Shown in pieces: positions 1 to 11,740 of a DNA stretch of 64,000 bases. The first letter of the stretch is position 1; each line of letters opens with the position of its first letter. Location of the stretch: NCBI GenBank assembly GCA_026936325.1, contig JAPTHN010000001.1, forward strand, positions 124,001-188,000. Direction: 5' to 3'. The stretch comes from Platynereis dumerilii (Eukaryota; Annelida; Polychaeta; Phyllodocida; Nereididae). The notes under the pieces are model-generated. The model saw nothing but the letters and a program-made list of their open reading frames with translations, was not told the origin of the DNA and made no database searches. Made by a program: the position numbers and the translations under genes.

Positions 1-1770
1 TGATTTTTGTTACCTCACAAGCAGGCCTATAGATAGATGATTGATCTATAAATAAACTTTATTTTTTTGAAAAAACCAATTTTAAGTGTGCACACTTACA
101 GTTTATATTTTAAAATCACTTTTATGTAGTCAAAAATCAGAAAATACATGTATTTTCTAAAAAAAAAAACAAAAAAAAAACAAAAACAAAAGAACAACAC
201 AAAACAAGTATTCTGAAAAAAAAAAAACGCCAAAAAACAGAAGAAGCGAAAATACACATATTTTCTGCACAAATATGTATTTTCTGCTCTTATAGGCATA
301 TACTTTCTGCACTCACCTGTTATATTTGAAAACCAATCTTCTTAGTTGCACCATCAATTCCTTCTGCAAGTTCCTTCCAGCTTCCTTCTTGATATAATCA
401 GCTTCATTCTGTGAGTTTGCAAGGAGTTTGAGCAGCCATCAATAATTTAAGGTACGCCTACCAGATATCACCAATGAACAATCTATAGTGTGCAACATAT
501 AGGTCACGATTGGTTTTCACTACTATTGTTTTCACAGTTTGGTTACAATGTTAATCCTTGGAGCTGACCTAGAACAACCAGCATGTGAGATTCAGAAAGT
601 AATTCTGGAGGCCAGACTGACTCAGCAGCCCAGATACTGGAACTGGAGCATGTAGTGAGCTCTGCTAGTTTGCATGTTGGGGGGTTATCTTGGGGTGCTA
701 AACCCCTAGGGATATACCAGTATACAGTGTTTATATTTGCTCTGATTCTATATCTCTCCAAGATCAATGATCGAGTAGCCTATTTTATATTTCCCTAACC
801 CAACACTGTACAGATCCATTCAGTTGGCTGCATGCCTGCATATATATATGCTTAATTATCACTTAGGCCTAATTGACTTTATCACATGTGTAATTTTTTT
901 CCTCAATGTTTTTACTGGACAGTTCATCGGCCCTCTTTACAGCAATGTATGCATTTAATCATATATTGATTAATAACATTGTTAGCTTGTATGGTTTTTG
1001 GTGTTTAGGGCTAAGGCTATGTCTCTGGTTAATTGCATTTTACTAATAAAAGAAGCCTCAAATTTTAGTTTAAAAAGTGAATGTATGCTTAGTTGCTATT
1101 ACTTGTCAGTGTACTGTGTTGCATCAATAAATGATCATCCATCGACTGGTAGAATATTATTATTATTGTGGCGTGTTAATTTAACGATGCTCAGTGCCAT
1201 TAAAACTCATCAAATCAGAGCTACATCAAATCTTTACAACTGCAACCTTGATACCGTAATCCTTGAAGTGATAATCCTTGACTTCAGATGGAATAGTCAC
1301 ACCCCACTGAAAATATACCATTGTACAAGAGATTCGTCGATAATCCAACTGCACAGAACGATACTTGGTGGAATGGAACGACCTGCATGCTCCACTGGAG
1401 ATCAATAATCCCCTCCAAGAGCATCATCAGACTGATTGAACAATTACTGAATGCCCTGCAGCTGCCATGGAGAAAACCCAATAATTTGTCAATAGGATCG
1501 ATGCTAACTTTTGTAATAACACTGATCAATGGTGATGAGTGCTCCAATCAAAAGTGGCTCCAGAGTACAGATAGAGCAGAAACACCTTTTGAAAGGAATT
1601 AAAAAAGTATACACTTAACTTGTATTTGAGCTGCATACATAGCTCGTTGGCAAAGCAGTTTATGGTTACAGGTAATTTCATTACCATGTGATCCTTGTCA
1701 TTTACACTTGGCTGTGAATAATCAATGCTAAACAAGTGCTTACCACGTTTGATAAATCAAATGTGTGACG
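1..1770. other. AT-rich non-coding stretch, no gene seen
   Basis: I see no supported gene here. There are A-rich runs near 160-230, and the open frames present are short and of low complexity. Two TAGGCCTA-like palindromes fall at the start and near 864. The stretch ends where a decayed MITE copy begins. Confidence 0.5.
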
Positions 1771-2332
1771 TTCTGTTGTCTCTTAAGCATGGTGGTTAGA
1801 TCCTACAGATTTTTCTAAAATTTTACACAGGTACTCTATGGGACCCATACATTTCAAAAATGAAAAACACCGACTCGTTTGGTTGCCATGGTAATGCCAT
1901 GTTTTGCCTGATGACTGCTTAAAAGTCATAAATTGAGTTTTTGGTTATGTACCACAGAATAAACATTACATGCATTTGTCACACAAAAACGTCAGAAACG
2001 TCTTCCCGAGGATTTACAGCAATACATTTTCCATAAATTTGAAGAAAAAGGTTAAAAAACTTTTTTCTGTAAGAGCTCAAAGGGCACCAACACACTAATT
2101 AATTGCAGATTTTGCATGCATCAATTTTGGCAGTAATCAAATTTTAGGAAAACGATCATACAGATTTTTTTAAAAATTTGCATATATCATAAACAAGTTA
2201 TTGTCAAACAAATGGCAAAAAATAAAAAAAATTCACCGAGCCATTTTTTTTACCATAACTGTGCCAATGTCAATTTAAATAAATAAAGACAATTTTTGAC
2301 ACAGTTGACTGAAATTAACTGAGAAAATTTTT
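1771..2332 (-). mobile_element. Decayed copy of the TTAA-flanked MITE found whole at 49290-50120
   Basis: Reverse-complemented, this segment aligns along most of its length with the right two-thirds of the element at 49290-50120. Shared blocks include the GGGACCCATACATT, GTTGCCATGGTAA and TTTTGCATGCATCAATTTTGG stretches in the same order. The outer end at about 1774 keeps TTAAG but has lost most of the terminal inverted repeat. The inner end stops near 2325-2332, where an unrelated palindromic repeat begins, so this copy is truncated. It carries no coding capacity. Confidence 0.75.
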
Positions 2333-2472
2333 ACCCTCGGCAATGTATACATTGCCGACGGGTATTGTAGTTACTTTGGGAAAATTTGTCCGTCCGTCCG
2401 GCGGGCGGGCGGGCGGGCGGGCGGGCGGGCGGGCGTCCGGATAACGGGCGTCCCACTTGTGTATTGGGAGTA
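2333..2472. repeat. 20 bp perfect palindrome followed by GTCC/GGGC simple repeat
   Basis: The stretch begins with the perfect palindrome CGGCAATGTATACATTGCCG (about 2338-2357). A GGGTATTGTAG block follows, then a GTCC run and a GGGC run (about 2389-2437). This layout resembles the end of a dispersed repeat rather than host regulatory DNA. It truncates the MITE copy on its left. Confidence 0.6.
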
Positions 2473-2474
2473 AT

Positions 2475-2622
2475 GCCAAAACTATGGAATGTATACTTTT
2501 TATTTTTGGGACATTATTATATATTTTATCCTTGTTGTGCCTTTCAGGGGTTTAATCCACCTAAGATTGATACTTTTCTCAAAATTATTGAAAAATGTGA
2601 AAAATATTTTTTTGTGTATTGG
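2475..2622 (+). repeat. Tandem repeat unit A, left flank of the P element
   Basis: Starting at GCCAAAACTATGG, this about 150-165 bp unit aligns in direct orientation with 6600-6750. Shared parts include the ATTTTTGGG block, the TATATTTTATCC block, the TTGAGCCTTTC-like block and a run of TTGAAAAATxTGAAAAATxTTTTT. The two units are now separated by the P element and were adjacent before it inserted. Confidence 0.7.
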
Positions 2623-2629
2623 GTGTCAA

Positions 2630-2657
2630 CACAGACAACATACAGACTGTTCACTCC
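2630..2657 (+). repeat. P element left terminal inverted repeat
   Basis: This 28 bp sequence, starting CACAGACAACATACAG, is the exact reverse complement of 6565-6592. It is preceded by the target duplication GTGTCAA. Confidence 0.92.
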
Positions 2658-3022
2658 CATTGAACCCTGTGAAGCCTGTGTCCTACATAGCGCCCTCTGC
2701 AGTGTGGAGTGGACTGTGCCTGCTGCAGCAGCAGCATCTGCAGACTTAGCACAGTAACACAGGCAGACAGGAGGCAGGAATGAAACAAAACTCTGTAAAA
2801 CTTTGATTTGAATCACTTTATGCACCTTAGAGGCCAACAAGTACAACAACAACGCATATATATAAACAACAAGTACATAAATGTCACACCATACTGGTCC
2901 ATAGAGGCATTATTTAGACTATGGTAACACAAATTACATAACAAACCAAGTCACATGTGAAAAGAGTCTTATCAGTACACTAAAACAGTGCCACACTTGC
3001 AAATGTTAAAACTAGTTACAAA

Positions 3023-6000
3023 TTACAAATGTGAGAGTGTAAGCATTTTTCTATTTCTCTTTTGGTGAGGTTCACTCATCTTGCTGTTTTGCTCTTTCAA
3101 GAAGTGATGTAAACGTAATTTACAAAACAATTGGACCATGAACTTCAGAGCAGTCTGACAACCATTAAGTCCACACACAACAACCTGACATTTGTCTAAT
3201 GACATCAACTTCTCTCTGAGTTGCTTGAAAACATTCTGTGATTGAATTATGAAACTGCTGTTTTGAACAAAGCAAGATTCCATATCTGATACAAGGTCAA
3301 TCATATTTTTGTGAGGAAATACCAGACCTTGATCAGGCGATGCAAAACTGTATTTCTTGTGGTGAAGGAAAATGTAGTCATTAGTACTGGCTGAATCTGG
3401 TGAGATGTCCCAAGAGGTGGAACACCCATTGCAGATATCTGATTGATGCTTTGATCTTGCTTTGTGAATAAGGTACCCAGAAATATATGCAATAACATTC
3501 TGATCCTGCCAATTTTCAGGAACACCATGGTTGCTCCTTACTTCTGAGCAAATTTCACTGGAACTGAAATCATCTGTATTGATATCTACTACATTTGTTG
3601 CAACATGACAGTTGGTGGGCTCCTGCATGGATGGCGGGTTGGTGGGTTCCAAATCAGTGACATTTGATGTCAGACTTTCTACCCCAATTAGAAATTCATC
3701 AATGTCATCCTGACAGTTCTTACCAGGGATAGGGACAAATATATTGTCAAGCGCAACCTGTCTATATGCAGCATTGAACTGCACAGTGTCCGGATTGATT
3801 CTGTGCCCACCTTTGTATCGAATTTGGGCAAAAAAGTTTTCCAATCTGTCTTGATTTAACCTATTGGTTAGCAAACAATCAAAACCCTCAATTTTGAGCT
3901 CATCCCATAGCATTTTCAAGCAGCTAATGTTGTGTTGCCAGCCTAAAATTGATGGCAATTGTTTGCCTTGTGGTTTTCCTATTTGCTTGAGGTGGGGCAG
4001 CCATTCCATGCATTCATCCAAAAATGATAGGTGAGGAGAATTTGGAATAATTCCTTTTCTGAAAATGTGACTGTCATGAAGTGAACGACTGTTAAACACA
4101 TTGAAAAGACAATCCATATTTTCAATGAATTGAGCTGTTGCTTTTGCATCTTGATCACCTTCCCATTTGCCAAGGTCATGCATTGCTTCAATGCTTGCAG
4201 CAACTGTGTGGCTTAGCACTTGGGTAGCAAGTTTCACTGACATTGTCTTGAAGGCTGGCACATTGATGTGCTTTGATGTCAATTTTGGGGCCATGCGGAT
4301 GTTCCTGGGATGATCAAATTTGTATAGGTCTCTAATGAAGCTCCATTTGATTGACTTGCCATTCAGTGTGAACCCATGTTTTTTCATGTTGTTACGGGTG
4401 TTTTTTATCAGATGGGGAGGGTCATACAATACAAATACTTTTGTTCCTTCATGGTCAGTGAAAAAAGGATTTTCTTTTGTAACACCTGATTGGCGAAGCA
4501 TCAGACAATTATTGCTGTCCTGATCACAAATCAATACCTTTGGTTGCATTGCTGATTGTTTGATACTTGATATAGCATCCAAAAGTAATGACTTCAGTTT
4601 CTTTCCTTCTATTGGGCCACTGGATAAATAGTAACCTACTGGTTGCTTCCATTTGTCTGCAATTCCAGCAACCATGAACACACCTGCATGATTAGCAATT
4701 TTGGGAGACCTGTTTGATCCGTAGTCTTCCAGGCCATCAATCAGGTCTCGTTTTCTGTTGTACTGCACATACTCTTTAATAGCCATCTCATCGTACATGA
4801 TTGCACAGAGTTTAGATTTGGCTTTCATGTGTCGCACTTTTAGTTTCAAAGCATCAATCAGAGACTGGTTAATTCCTGGAGAAATGTGAACTTTTGCCAT
4901 CACTCTGATCAAGGTCGATCTACTGGGTAAAACAAATACCCTTCTCAAAAGTCTATAGCACTTGGGACTGGAGTGGTAGAGCTGAAGTGCAAGTGTCTTG
5001 TCATCATCACTCCATCTGATGCCCTGATTTTTAATACCGGCAAGCCGGACCTGTGCAGACACAAACTTCAATGCATTGCCGGAAAGGTGTCTTCCCAGCT
5101 GACTGATGAGGCTGGACTTCGCCACTTTTTTCCCCACTTTGGTGTTTTTCATGCGCCGTATACTTTGCCCCTGTGTCTTGATCTTGGACCTCATTTTTTC
5201 TACAGTGTCCTTTAGGATGGGAAGGCTGTCCAACTCCAAAATACCAGGCTCTGAATTACTGGGTCCTTCTGTCTGATCAGTCTCTTCTTCTGGGGCTACA
5301 ATATATGTTTATGAATGTTTAAGAAACTGACCTTGCCTAAATATAATTATTAAAATTTATTGACTAAATCCATCCTAATCATCATGATAGAATGCATAGT
5401 TCTCTTACTTGGATTTCTGCGCTTTCTTTTTACATCATTGACATCATGGCGTATAGCAGGACCTTTCCTTTTTCCTTGCAATGGCTTAGGAGGATTTGGT
5501 GCCTCGATGATTGTTGGGATGGCATTCCAATTCAACCCTCTGTGGCTAAAAAAAGACACAACCTCCTTATTCAAACTTTACTTTTTTTTTTGCATTTTTT
5601 GTTATCAGCATAAATCAATATTCTGACCGAAATAATTTGACAATTAATGAGCAACATCAACTTACACATCTTGGGGCACTTTAAATTGGCTTGGCTCAAA
5701 GTGCTTGCTGCAGACTCTATGGTTGCTCACTACCTTTTTGCGTGGGATGCTATCTAGAGAGGCATTTCTCAAATTTCTGATCCAAACAAGAAATCTGAAA
5801 TATTCAATTTGGGAATGAGTATTGAACCCACACATACAGGGGGTAAAGGATAAAATGCCCATAACAATTTTCTTATTATTTTTATGAATCACTATTGTAT
5901 CGTAAATGCACACCCATAGAAGCAATTGTCTGTCCTGTTAAGCCTGTAACCTGTACAGAAATAAAGGATGCAAAGCCCATCACCCACCCAACACTCATAG

Positions 6001-6177
6001 AGATTACCTCAAGACTATAAAAACAGAAACTCACCTTTCCCTTTCTTTTGGTTTATCTGCTGGAAATCTGTGATAGGCCACATGCTTATCCCTTGAACTA
6101 TAATTGTTGCAATTTATAGCGGAACATTCGTATCCATTGGCCCAATTATCCTTCTTAGAAGGTTTAGAATTAGACAT
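3023..6177 (-). CDS. THAP9-like P element transposase, four exons, 893 aa
   Basis: Exons run 6177-6035, 5794-5666, 5545-5409 and 5295-3023. All have GT-AG borders and matching phases, giving 893 aa, close to human THAP9 (about 900 aa). The N-terminus is a C2CH THAP zinc finger that binds the element's ends. Its zinc ligands are C18, C23 (C-x4-C), C76 and H79, followed by F80 and an AIPTII box at about 99-104 that matches the family's AVPTIF motif. The catalytic region has an RNase H-like fold. Candidate acidic residues lie in YDEMAIKE (about D305), ICDQDSNNC (about D394) and the family motif QDRLENFF (about E622). DPPHLIKNTRNN (about 428) is also conserved in THAP9 and P. The start codon is the first ATG before the THAP finger. 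The family is known to regulate transposition by splicing; nothing here shows whether that applies. I see no missing motif. Confidence 0.92.
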
Positions 6178-6564
6178 GTTTGGATCCAAGCATGTCTTTA
6201 CTCCATGTGACAACACTGAGTGGATTACCAAATATACTCTAACCATTTTACCAGGATGCATGAGTTGGGGTATAATGGACTGCAGCTGCATTACTTTGCT
6301 CTTAATTGTAAACATGATGATAAAGTAATGTGTTTCTTGACATATTCCAAGATAATTTCCTCCTAAAATGTGACCTTTGTTTGGAATGTAGACTTGAAAA
6401 TTATAAGCTAACAGGGCCATGTGGAAATATTTGAGTTTTACACACATATATTATCACATTAGAGTGTTTTCAACACTCCTTATAGCATTCTAGCATTGGG
6501 CTGCCCAGCCCAGTCCACTCCACACTGAAGAGGGCAGCACCTGTCAGCCAAATGGCGGGAAACT

Positions 6565-6592
6565 GGAGTGAACAGTCTGTATGTTGTCTGTG
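6565..6592 (-). repeat. P element right terminal inverted repeat
   Basis: This is an exact inverted match to 2630-2657. It is followed directly by the second GTGTCAA target copy at 6593-6599. Confidence 0.92.
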
Positions 6593-6599
6593 GTGTCAA

Positions 6600-6750
6600 G
6601 CCAAAACTATGGCATGCATATTCGTCATTTTTGGGTAAATATTGTATATTTTATCCCAGTTGAGCCTTTCATAGGTCTAATCTCCATGACATTAATACTT
6701 TTCTCCCAATTATTGAAAAATTTGAAAAATTTTTTTGTTTGTTTCTGGGA
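6600..6750 (+). repeat. Tandem repeat unit B, right flank of the P element
   Basis: This is the second unit of the repeat at 2475-2622. It begins immediately after the right target duplication, so the P element landed at the unit junction. Confidence 0.7.
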
Positions 6751-8229
6751 TGGAACTAAAAAACGGCAGTACTTTTGACACTGAAATTTGCACATTGTAT
6801 GTATTAAATACCCAAGACATATTTTTTGTGGGTCTAAATGCTCTGAGAAAGTTGAACGGACAACAATTTACCAAAAATATGAAAAAATACTATTATTTTA
6901 AACTTGTAGGATACAGTCAATTTTGAAGTTAAATCTATGAAATTTTCCAATTAGGTGCTAACCTTTGCCTCTTTAAACATCTCTAATCAGTTGGAATGTT
7001 GGTCCTATGAATTTTTATTAAAACCCCAAAAAATTCAAAAAATCCCAGTTTTCCAACATTTCTGCGTGAAAAGCCAAATGGTTATGGGTAAGTTAGTTAA
7101 CTTTAGGTCTCTTTGTAGTTAGACACACTTTGGACTAATATTCACAGCCATTGCATGAGTTCTTGCAATTTTTTCCATTGAAATGTATGATTGAAAAAAT
7201 GCAAAAAATCATTAAAATGTCTATTTACTCTCCATTTCCTTCTGATGTCATACCAGACGTTGACATTTTTTTGTCAAAATAAACCTGACGTGTTTTACAT
7301 CATCATCATGCTGATTTTGAATAATATGAAACTTTTTATTCGCAGCAGACGTCAATATTAACAAAATTAGATAAATATTAAGGATTTTCAGATAATCATA
7401 TATCAGTAAATATTGGCCCCGGTCAATCAAATTGTCCACAATAATGTCTAAATTTGACTTTTTCTACCTCTCCTCATGCAATATTATCAATAGGAAATAT
7501 ATAAATTTTATATATAATTATGTGGACTTTCAAAGCATTAATTAAGTATATTCAAAAACATGCATTTGTGTGTTAATATTTTAAAATGTTGACACTAAAT
7601 CTTTAACTCCCAATTATTATAACTTTATGGTTAATATCTAAACTCAGTGATGTAAATTTTAGAAGATCATAAATTAATGTCGGCCCCTTTTATTTAGTTG
7701 TTTGCATGAAAATTAAATGTGAATGAATCAGACAGATTGGCTTTTGTTGAATGGAGCACTTGAGAAGTCTTGATTATGTAATGTTATGTCACATGGTAAT
7801 TGTCTTCCCTGCTAACCCTTTGAAATCTTAAACTCTCAATTCTAACTTAATGGTTTAAATCTAACCTCAGTTACGTACATTTTAACATATGAAGTACTGT
7901 CAGCTTACTTTTATTTTGGTCTTTATATTAATGAAAATTGAATATGAACATATAAGACAGACTGGCAATAATAACACTATGTATATATAGAGGGTTATTA
8001 AAGAAAATTACTTGGCATGCAAACCCCATTTCTGCAAATTTCAGTTTCTAATTTCACATTTTAAGACATTATTGGATAAATCTGTCTTTTAATTCATTTT
8101 AAAACTCACTTCAATTGTATTTTTAGCATTTTAAAGTAATATTGTTTAGGGGGTAAAAGTGTCATCATTGGAAGGGGTCCAGTTTTTGTTGAATGGACCT
8201 GGAGACACACTAAGACTAGATAGACTAGA
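6751..8229. other. AT-rich non-coding stretch
   Basis: No coding potential beyond short chance frames. No repeat boundary or RNA gene was recognised. Confidence 0.45.
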
Positions 8230-8258
8230 TAGATAGACGGTTGGATAGAGAGATAGAG

Positions 8259-8329
<71 letters not shown>

Positions 8330-8396
8330 CACATGTAGATAGATAGATAGATATATATAGATATATAGATTGATAGATGCATAGATAGATAGATGC

Positions 8397-8454
<58 letters not shown>

Positions 8455-8455
8455 C
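8230..8455. repeat. (GATA)n microsatellite
   Basis: About 220 bp of GATA repeats with a few GACA and GATATA interruptions in the middle (8331-8400). It produces long open frames of YLSIYLSI on the minus strand that are artefacts of the repeat. Confidence 0.95.
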
Positions 8456-8460
8456 AACAT

Positions 8461-11007
8461 GTTGTCTTAGTGTCAAAAACACCTAAATTCAGCAAATGGG
8501 ACTGAATGTGCCACTTTACGGAGCTTTTGGTCGTTTTTATTGTTATTCGGACCTATAATCTGACTGTCGCCTGGCCCTGGTTGTTTGTATTATCTATTTG
8601 TAAATGTGGTCAGCAAGGTTGTTCTAGCGTTTGATTGGAAGCTGCTTTATTACAATTATTCTTGTTGTTTACATGTAGGCCTAGGCCTATTGGAGCTAAT
8701 ATTTGAAATGAAACTAAATAAAGATAGCTAAAATTATATAATTTAGTGCACAGTAAGCTTTGGAGCAAATTCTCTGTGTTTTTCCCAGATCGTTCCTGCT
8801 TCACCAGACATATTTTCCCCGTCATCAATTGCATTTATTGCTGCGTTAATGGAATCCTTAAACTGACTTTAACAGATTTTTTAAATAAAAAAAAGGTCTC
8901 TTTGCATGTGTTATCACAGATTCAACCAAATTTCTCGTTTTTATCCGAAGTTAAAGGGTGGCAACCTGGTATAAAACCAGGGTGGCTTGATTGACTGATC
9001 TGCTGATTGAGTGATTGCTTAATTAATTGTTTGACTGACTGATCAAATAATTTATTTCCTTGCGCAACTGGATTTTAATATTGCATTAATAACATACAGT
9101 ATTTGTATATTACTATTAGATCTGTAGATTTCATAGAATGGATGTAGACAAATTTCAGTCATATCCAATAAATTCTAATTTTAAAATTAATAAAATTTTA
9201 AAAATGAACTTCCGTATGCAATAAAAGAACAGTATTTCTAAAGATGGATGGATGTTTGGGGCTTTACATCCTGTATTTACGCACTTGGTAGGCTAATTAA
9301 TTAGGACAGGAAGAGGACACGGCAATGAGGCAAAGGATGATTGAAACAGCCATCCAACATAGGCCCAGGTGACCCGGCAAGAGCTGTATTTGGTGGGTCT
9401 AGAACCTAAGAATCGTGTACTAATGAAATCACCTGTAAACCAAAAAAGGTTATATTTACATGGCTTTGACTAAATTTCAACCGAGTCCTCGAAGGCCCAT
9501 TTCCCTAGACCTTCGGATTGAAAACGTAGGGAAATGCAGTCCAATCCATCTAACAACCTATTTATCTAATGTTTTTGTAAATTTAAGATTTTAGTATAAA
9601 CTAAAATCTTAAATTTTATATTTTTTAAGTTTAAATCAAACTTAAAGACCATTCATAAGAGAGCATTATTGATTTTTGCAACAACAACTTGCTGAGTATC
9701 AACAATATGGAGATGCTTCCATTACTGTTGCATTGCATGACTAGTGCTGATATCTCCTTTTAGGTCTGTCTTCATATGGGGATTACGACAGGTATTATCG
9801 GTAGGTGGCACTACGAGAAGGGGGAAGGGCTATTTTTGTCTTTGGGGGAGCCCACCAATTGACATATTATCTGGTTTGTTTGCAAAGCAAGTGAAATCCT
9901 GTGACCAACCGATTAATAATAATCTGGTTGTTAACATGTGACAATCCCCAAATCTGTATGATAACAACACACTTTTCTGTCGAACTGCTGTTTTGAGAAC
10001 ATAATCAATACAGCGCAGCTGACCCAAACAATCAAACATTCAACAAACACACTCATGAAGTTAGCCTCCTTGGCTTGGTCAACAACGCCAATCACCTTGC
10101 TGAAAGGCAAAGGGGATTCCATCAGAGCTCCCATTGCTTGGAGACACCACCTGTTCATAAAATCAGAACTACAACTGGAGACAGACCTGTTGTTCTTTCG
10201 CAAGAAGCAAACTTCAATCAATTTACTGTACATAACATTATTGCAGCTGTAAATATAAAATAGTGATGTCACATTAACAAGGTGATGCTTCTGCACCTCT
10301 AAGACTGATAAAAACTGTTAATGTGGAGCCATAAATTTAGAGACATGAGATTTTGCCCACCGTCCCGGACGTCTTACCCTGTTTTCCCCTATTCGAGGAG
10401 ATTTTCAATAATATAATTCGGTCCATCTTGTTCACAACTTCTGATATATTCTACACAGGCACATGTAATTTGGGACACTCAATATTGAGGCAATATGCAA
10501 TTGATGTGCAAAATATGAGATCTTGAAAATAAAAATAAATGGTTGTTCTGTTGCCATGGAAACTTTCCTGAAAGCTCTAAATTGAGAATTATGTTGCAGA
10601 TCACTGACATGAGTCAAAACACACACAGTAATCAAACACATTTATTTCATGTAGCCTTCATACATATATTTTGATCATGCATGTAAATTGGTTATTGGAT
10701 GCATAATAAAGACATTTGTATGACATGCACTCCGTCAAAATGGTATACTTCTAGAGCTTTCTATATATTTGGCATGTACATATCTATAATTAGCTATCTT
10801 GTATAATATATTATGTGCCTATGTATATATTATACACATAAAACATTGCAAAAAGTGTTTTAAAAAGTATAGCTCTGTTAGGCCTATATTAGACAGCATA
10901 AATTATATCAAAGTATTATTTATTCTATCTTTCTAGAAAACTATTTAAAGTCATATCATGAATGAAACAAAAAATATGCTAGTAAAAGTCTATGAAAATA
11001 AACAAGA
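8461..11007. other. Non-coding stretch with one perfect hairpin
   Basis: No supported gene. A perfect hairpin lies at 9579-9616: 17 bp arms beginning AAATTTAAGATTTTAGT with a 4 bp loop. A minus-strand frame at about 9990-10220 has a protein-like composition, but I could not recognise it or find a convincing splice partner. Confidence 0.4.
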
Positions 11008-11155
11008 AGAGGAGTTGATATCAACCCTGAAGCACACATTGCCCAGAATATCGTCTGCAGAAAAAGGCACATGGGGCGATTCTAGGATGACGAATTCCAA
11101 GGGTCTTCTGACTTATTTCCACCTACCATTTTCCAAAAATAATAGTTTTCATTAA
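11008..11155 (-). pseudogene. Decayed duplicate of part of the transporter's last exon
   Basis: This 148 bp segment aligns with 12168-12315 inside the third exon of the MFSD4-like gene, in the same orientation. Both share AGAAGAGGAGT, ATATCAACCCT, GCCCAGAATATCGTCTGCAGA-like and GGGGCGATTC blocks. It carries substitutions and a small deletion near the GATGACG block, and has no flanking exon sequence. It is best read as a partial tandem duplication downstream of the gene that has decayed. Confidence 0.75.
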
Positions 11156-11740
11156 ATAATATTACAATGCTGCATGCTTTATGTATTAAAAAATTCATTA
11201 TTTATCATAGGCCTACTGAAATAAAAAAAGTTCTTGAGAATTCTTTTGCAACAATTTTGCTGTTTTGGTTCTTTTGATACATCAGAAGTCATTTTAAAAG
11301 CAGAACTTCCTGAAAACAAGTCACTAAGAGTCTGCTGAATGAGACATATGGTATATATAAACCAATCAGGCTAGAAATACCCAGATACGAGTATCAATAA
11401 ATGTGCAGGATAATAAAAGAGCCAACATTCATCAAAATCAGAGTATTGTATTTGGGTTGACTTTGGTCAGACATAATTGATTTATAACTTCTCAGATTGA
11501 ACGACCCAACTGATTTTCTACCGGTGAAAAAAAGGTCAATAAACGCTTTCTAAAAATTGATTAACCCAATAAAATTGAGATTACGATTTTTTTGGTCCCA
11601 CCTACCGACCTTAGGATAAGTGGTGCAAGAAGATCAGAAAAGCTAAAATCAGTTATGCGGCTTATGCCCAGCGTTTTCCTTGTTGAACTCTTTTTATTTA
11701 AAACACATTTTTCTCCCTATCATTCTCTCTTTTCTCCCCA

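Larger units (their letters stand above)
2630..6592 (-). mobile_element. Complete P element with THAP transposase
   Basis: The element is 3963 bp with perfect 28 bp terminal inverted repeats at 2630-2657 and 6565-6592, each beginning CACAGACAACATACAG. A 7 bp target duplication GTGTCAA flanks it at 2623-2629 and 6593-6599. A second, subterminal inverted repeat (CAGTGTGGAGTGGACTG core) lies near 2699-2715 and 6509-6525. Inside is a four-exon minus-strand transposase gene with no stop or frameshift that I can see. Drosophila P has 31 bp TIRs and an 8 bp duplication, so the architecture fits the family. Perfect TIRs and an open gene suggest recent movement. Whether it is active now cannot be judged from sequence alone. 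Confidence 0.93.

Noticed and set aside
2386-2757. 123-codon frame starting in the GGGC run
   Set aside because: It crosses a simple repeat, a repeat unit and a transposon end, so it cannot be one gene.
8146-8482. Long minus-strand frames rich in YLSIYLSI
   Set aside because: They are translations of the GATA microsatellite.
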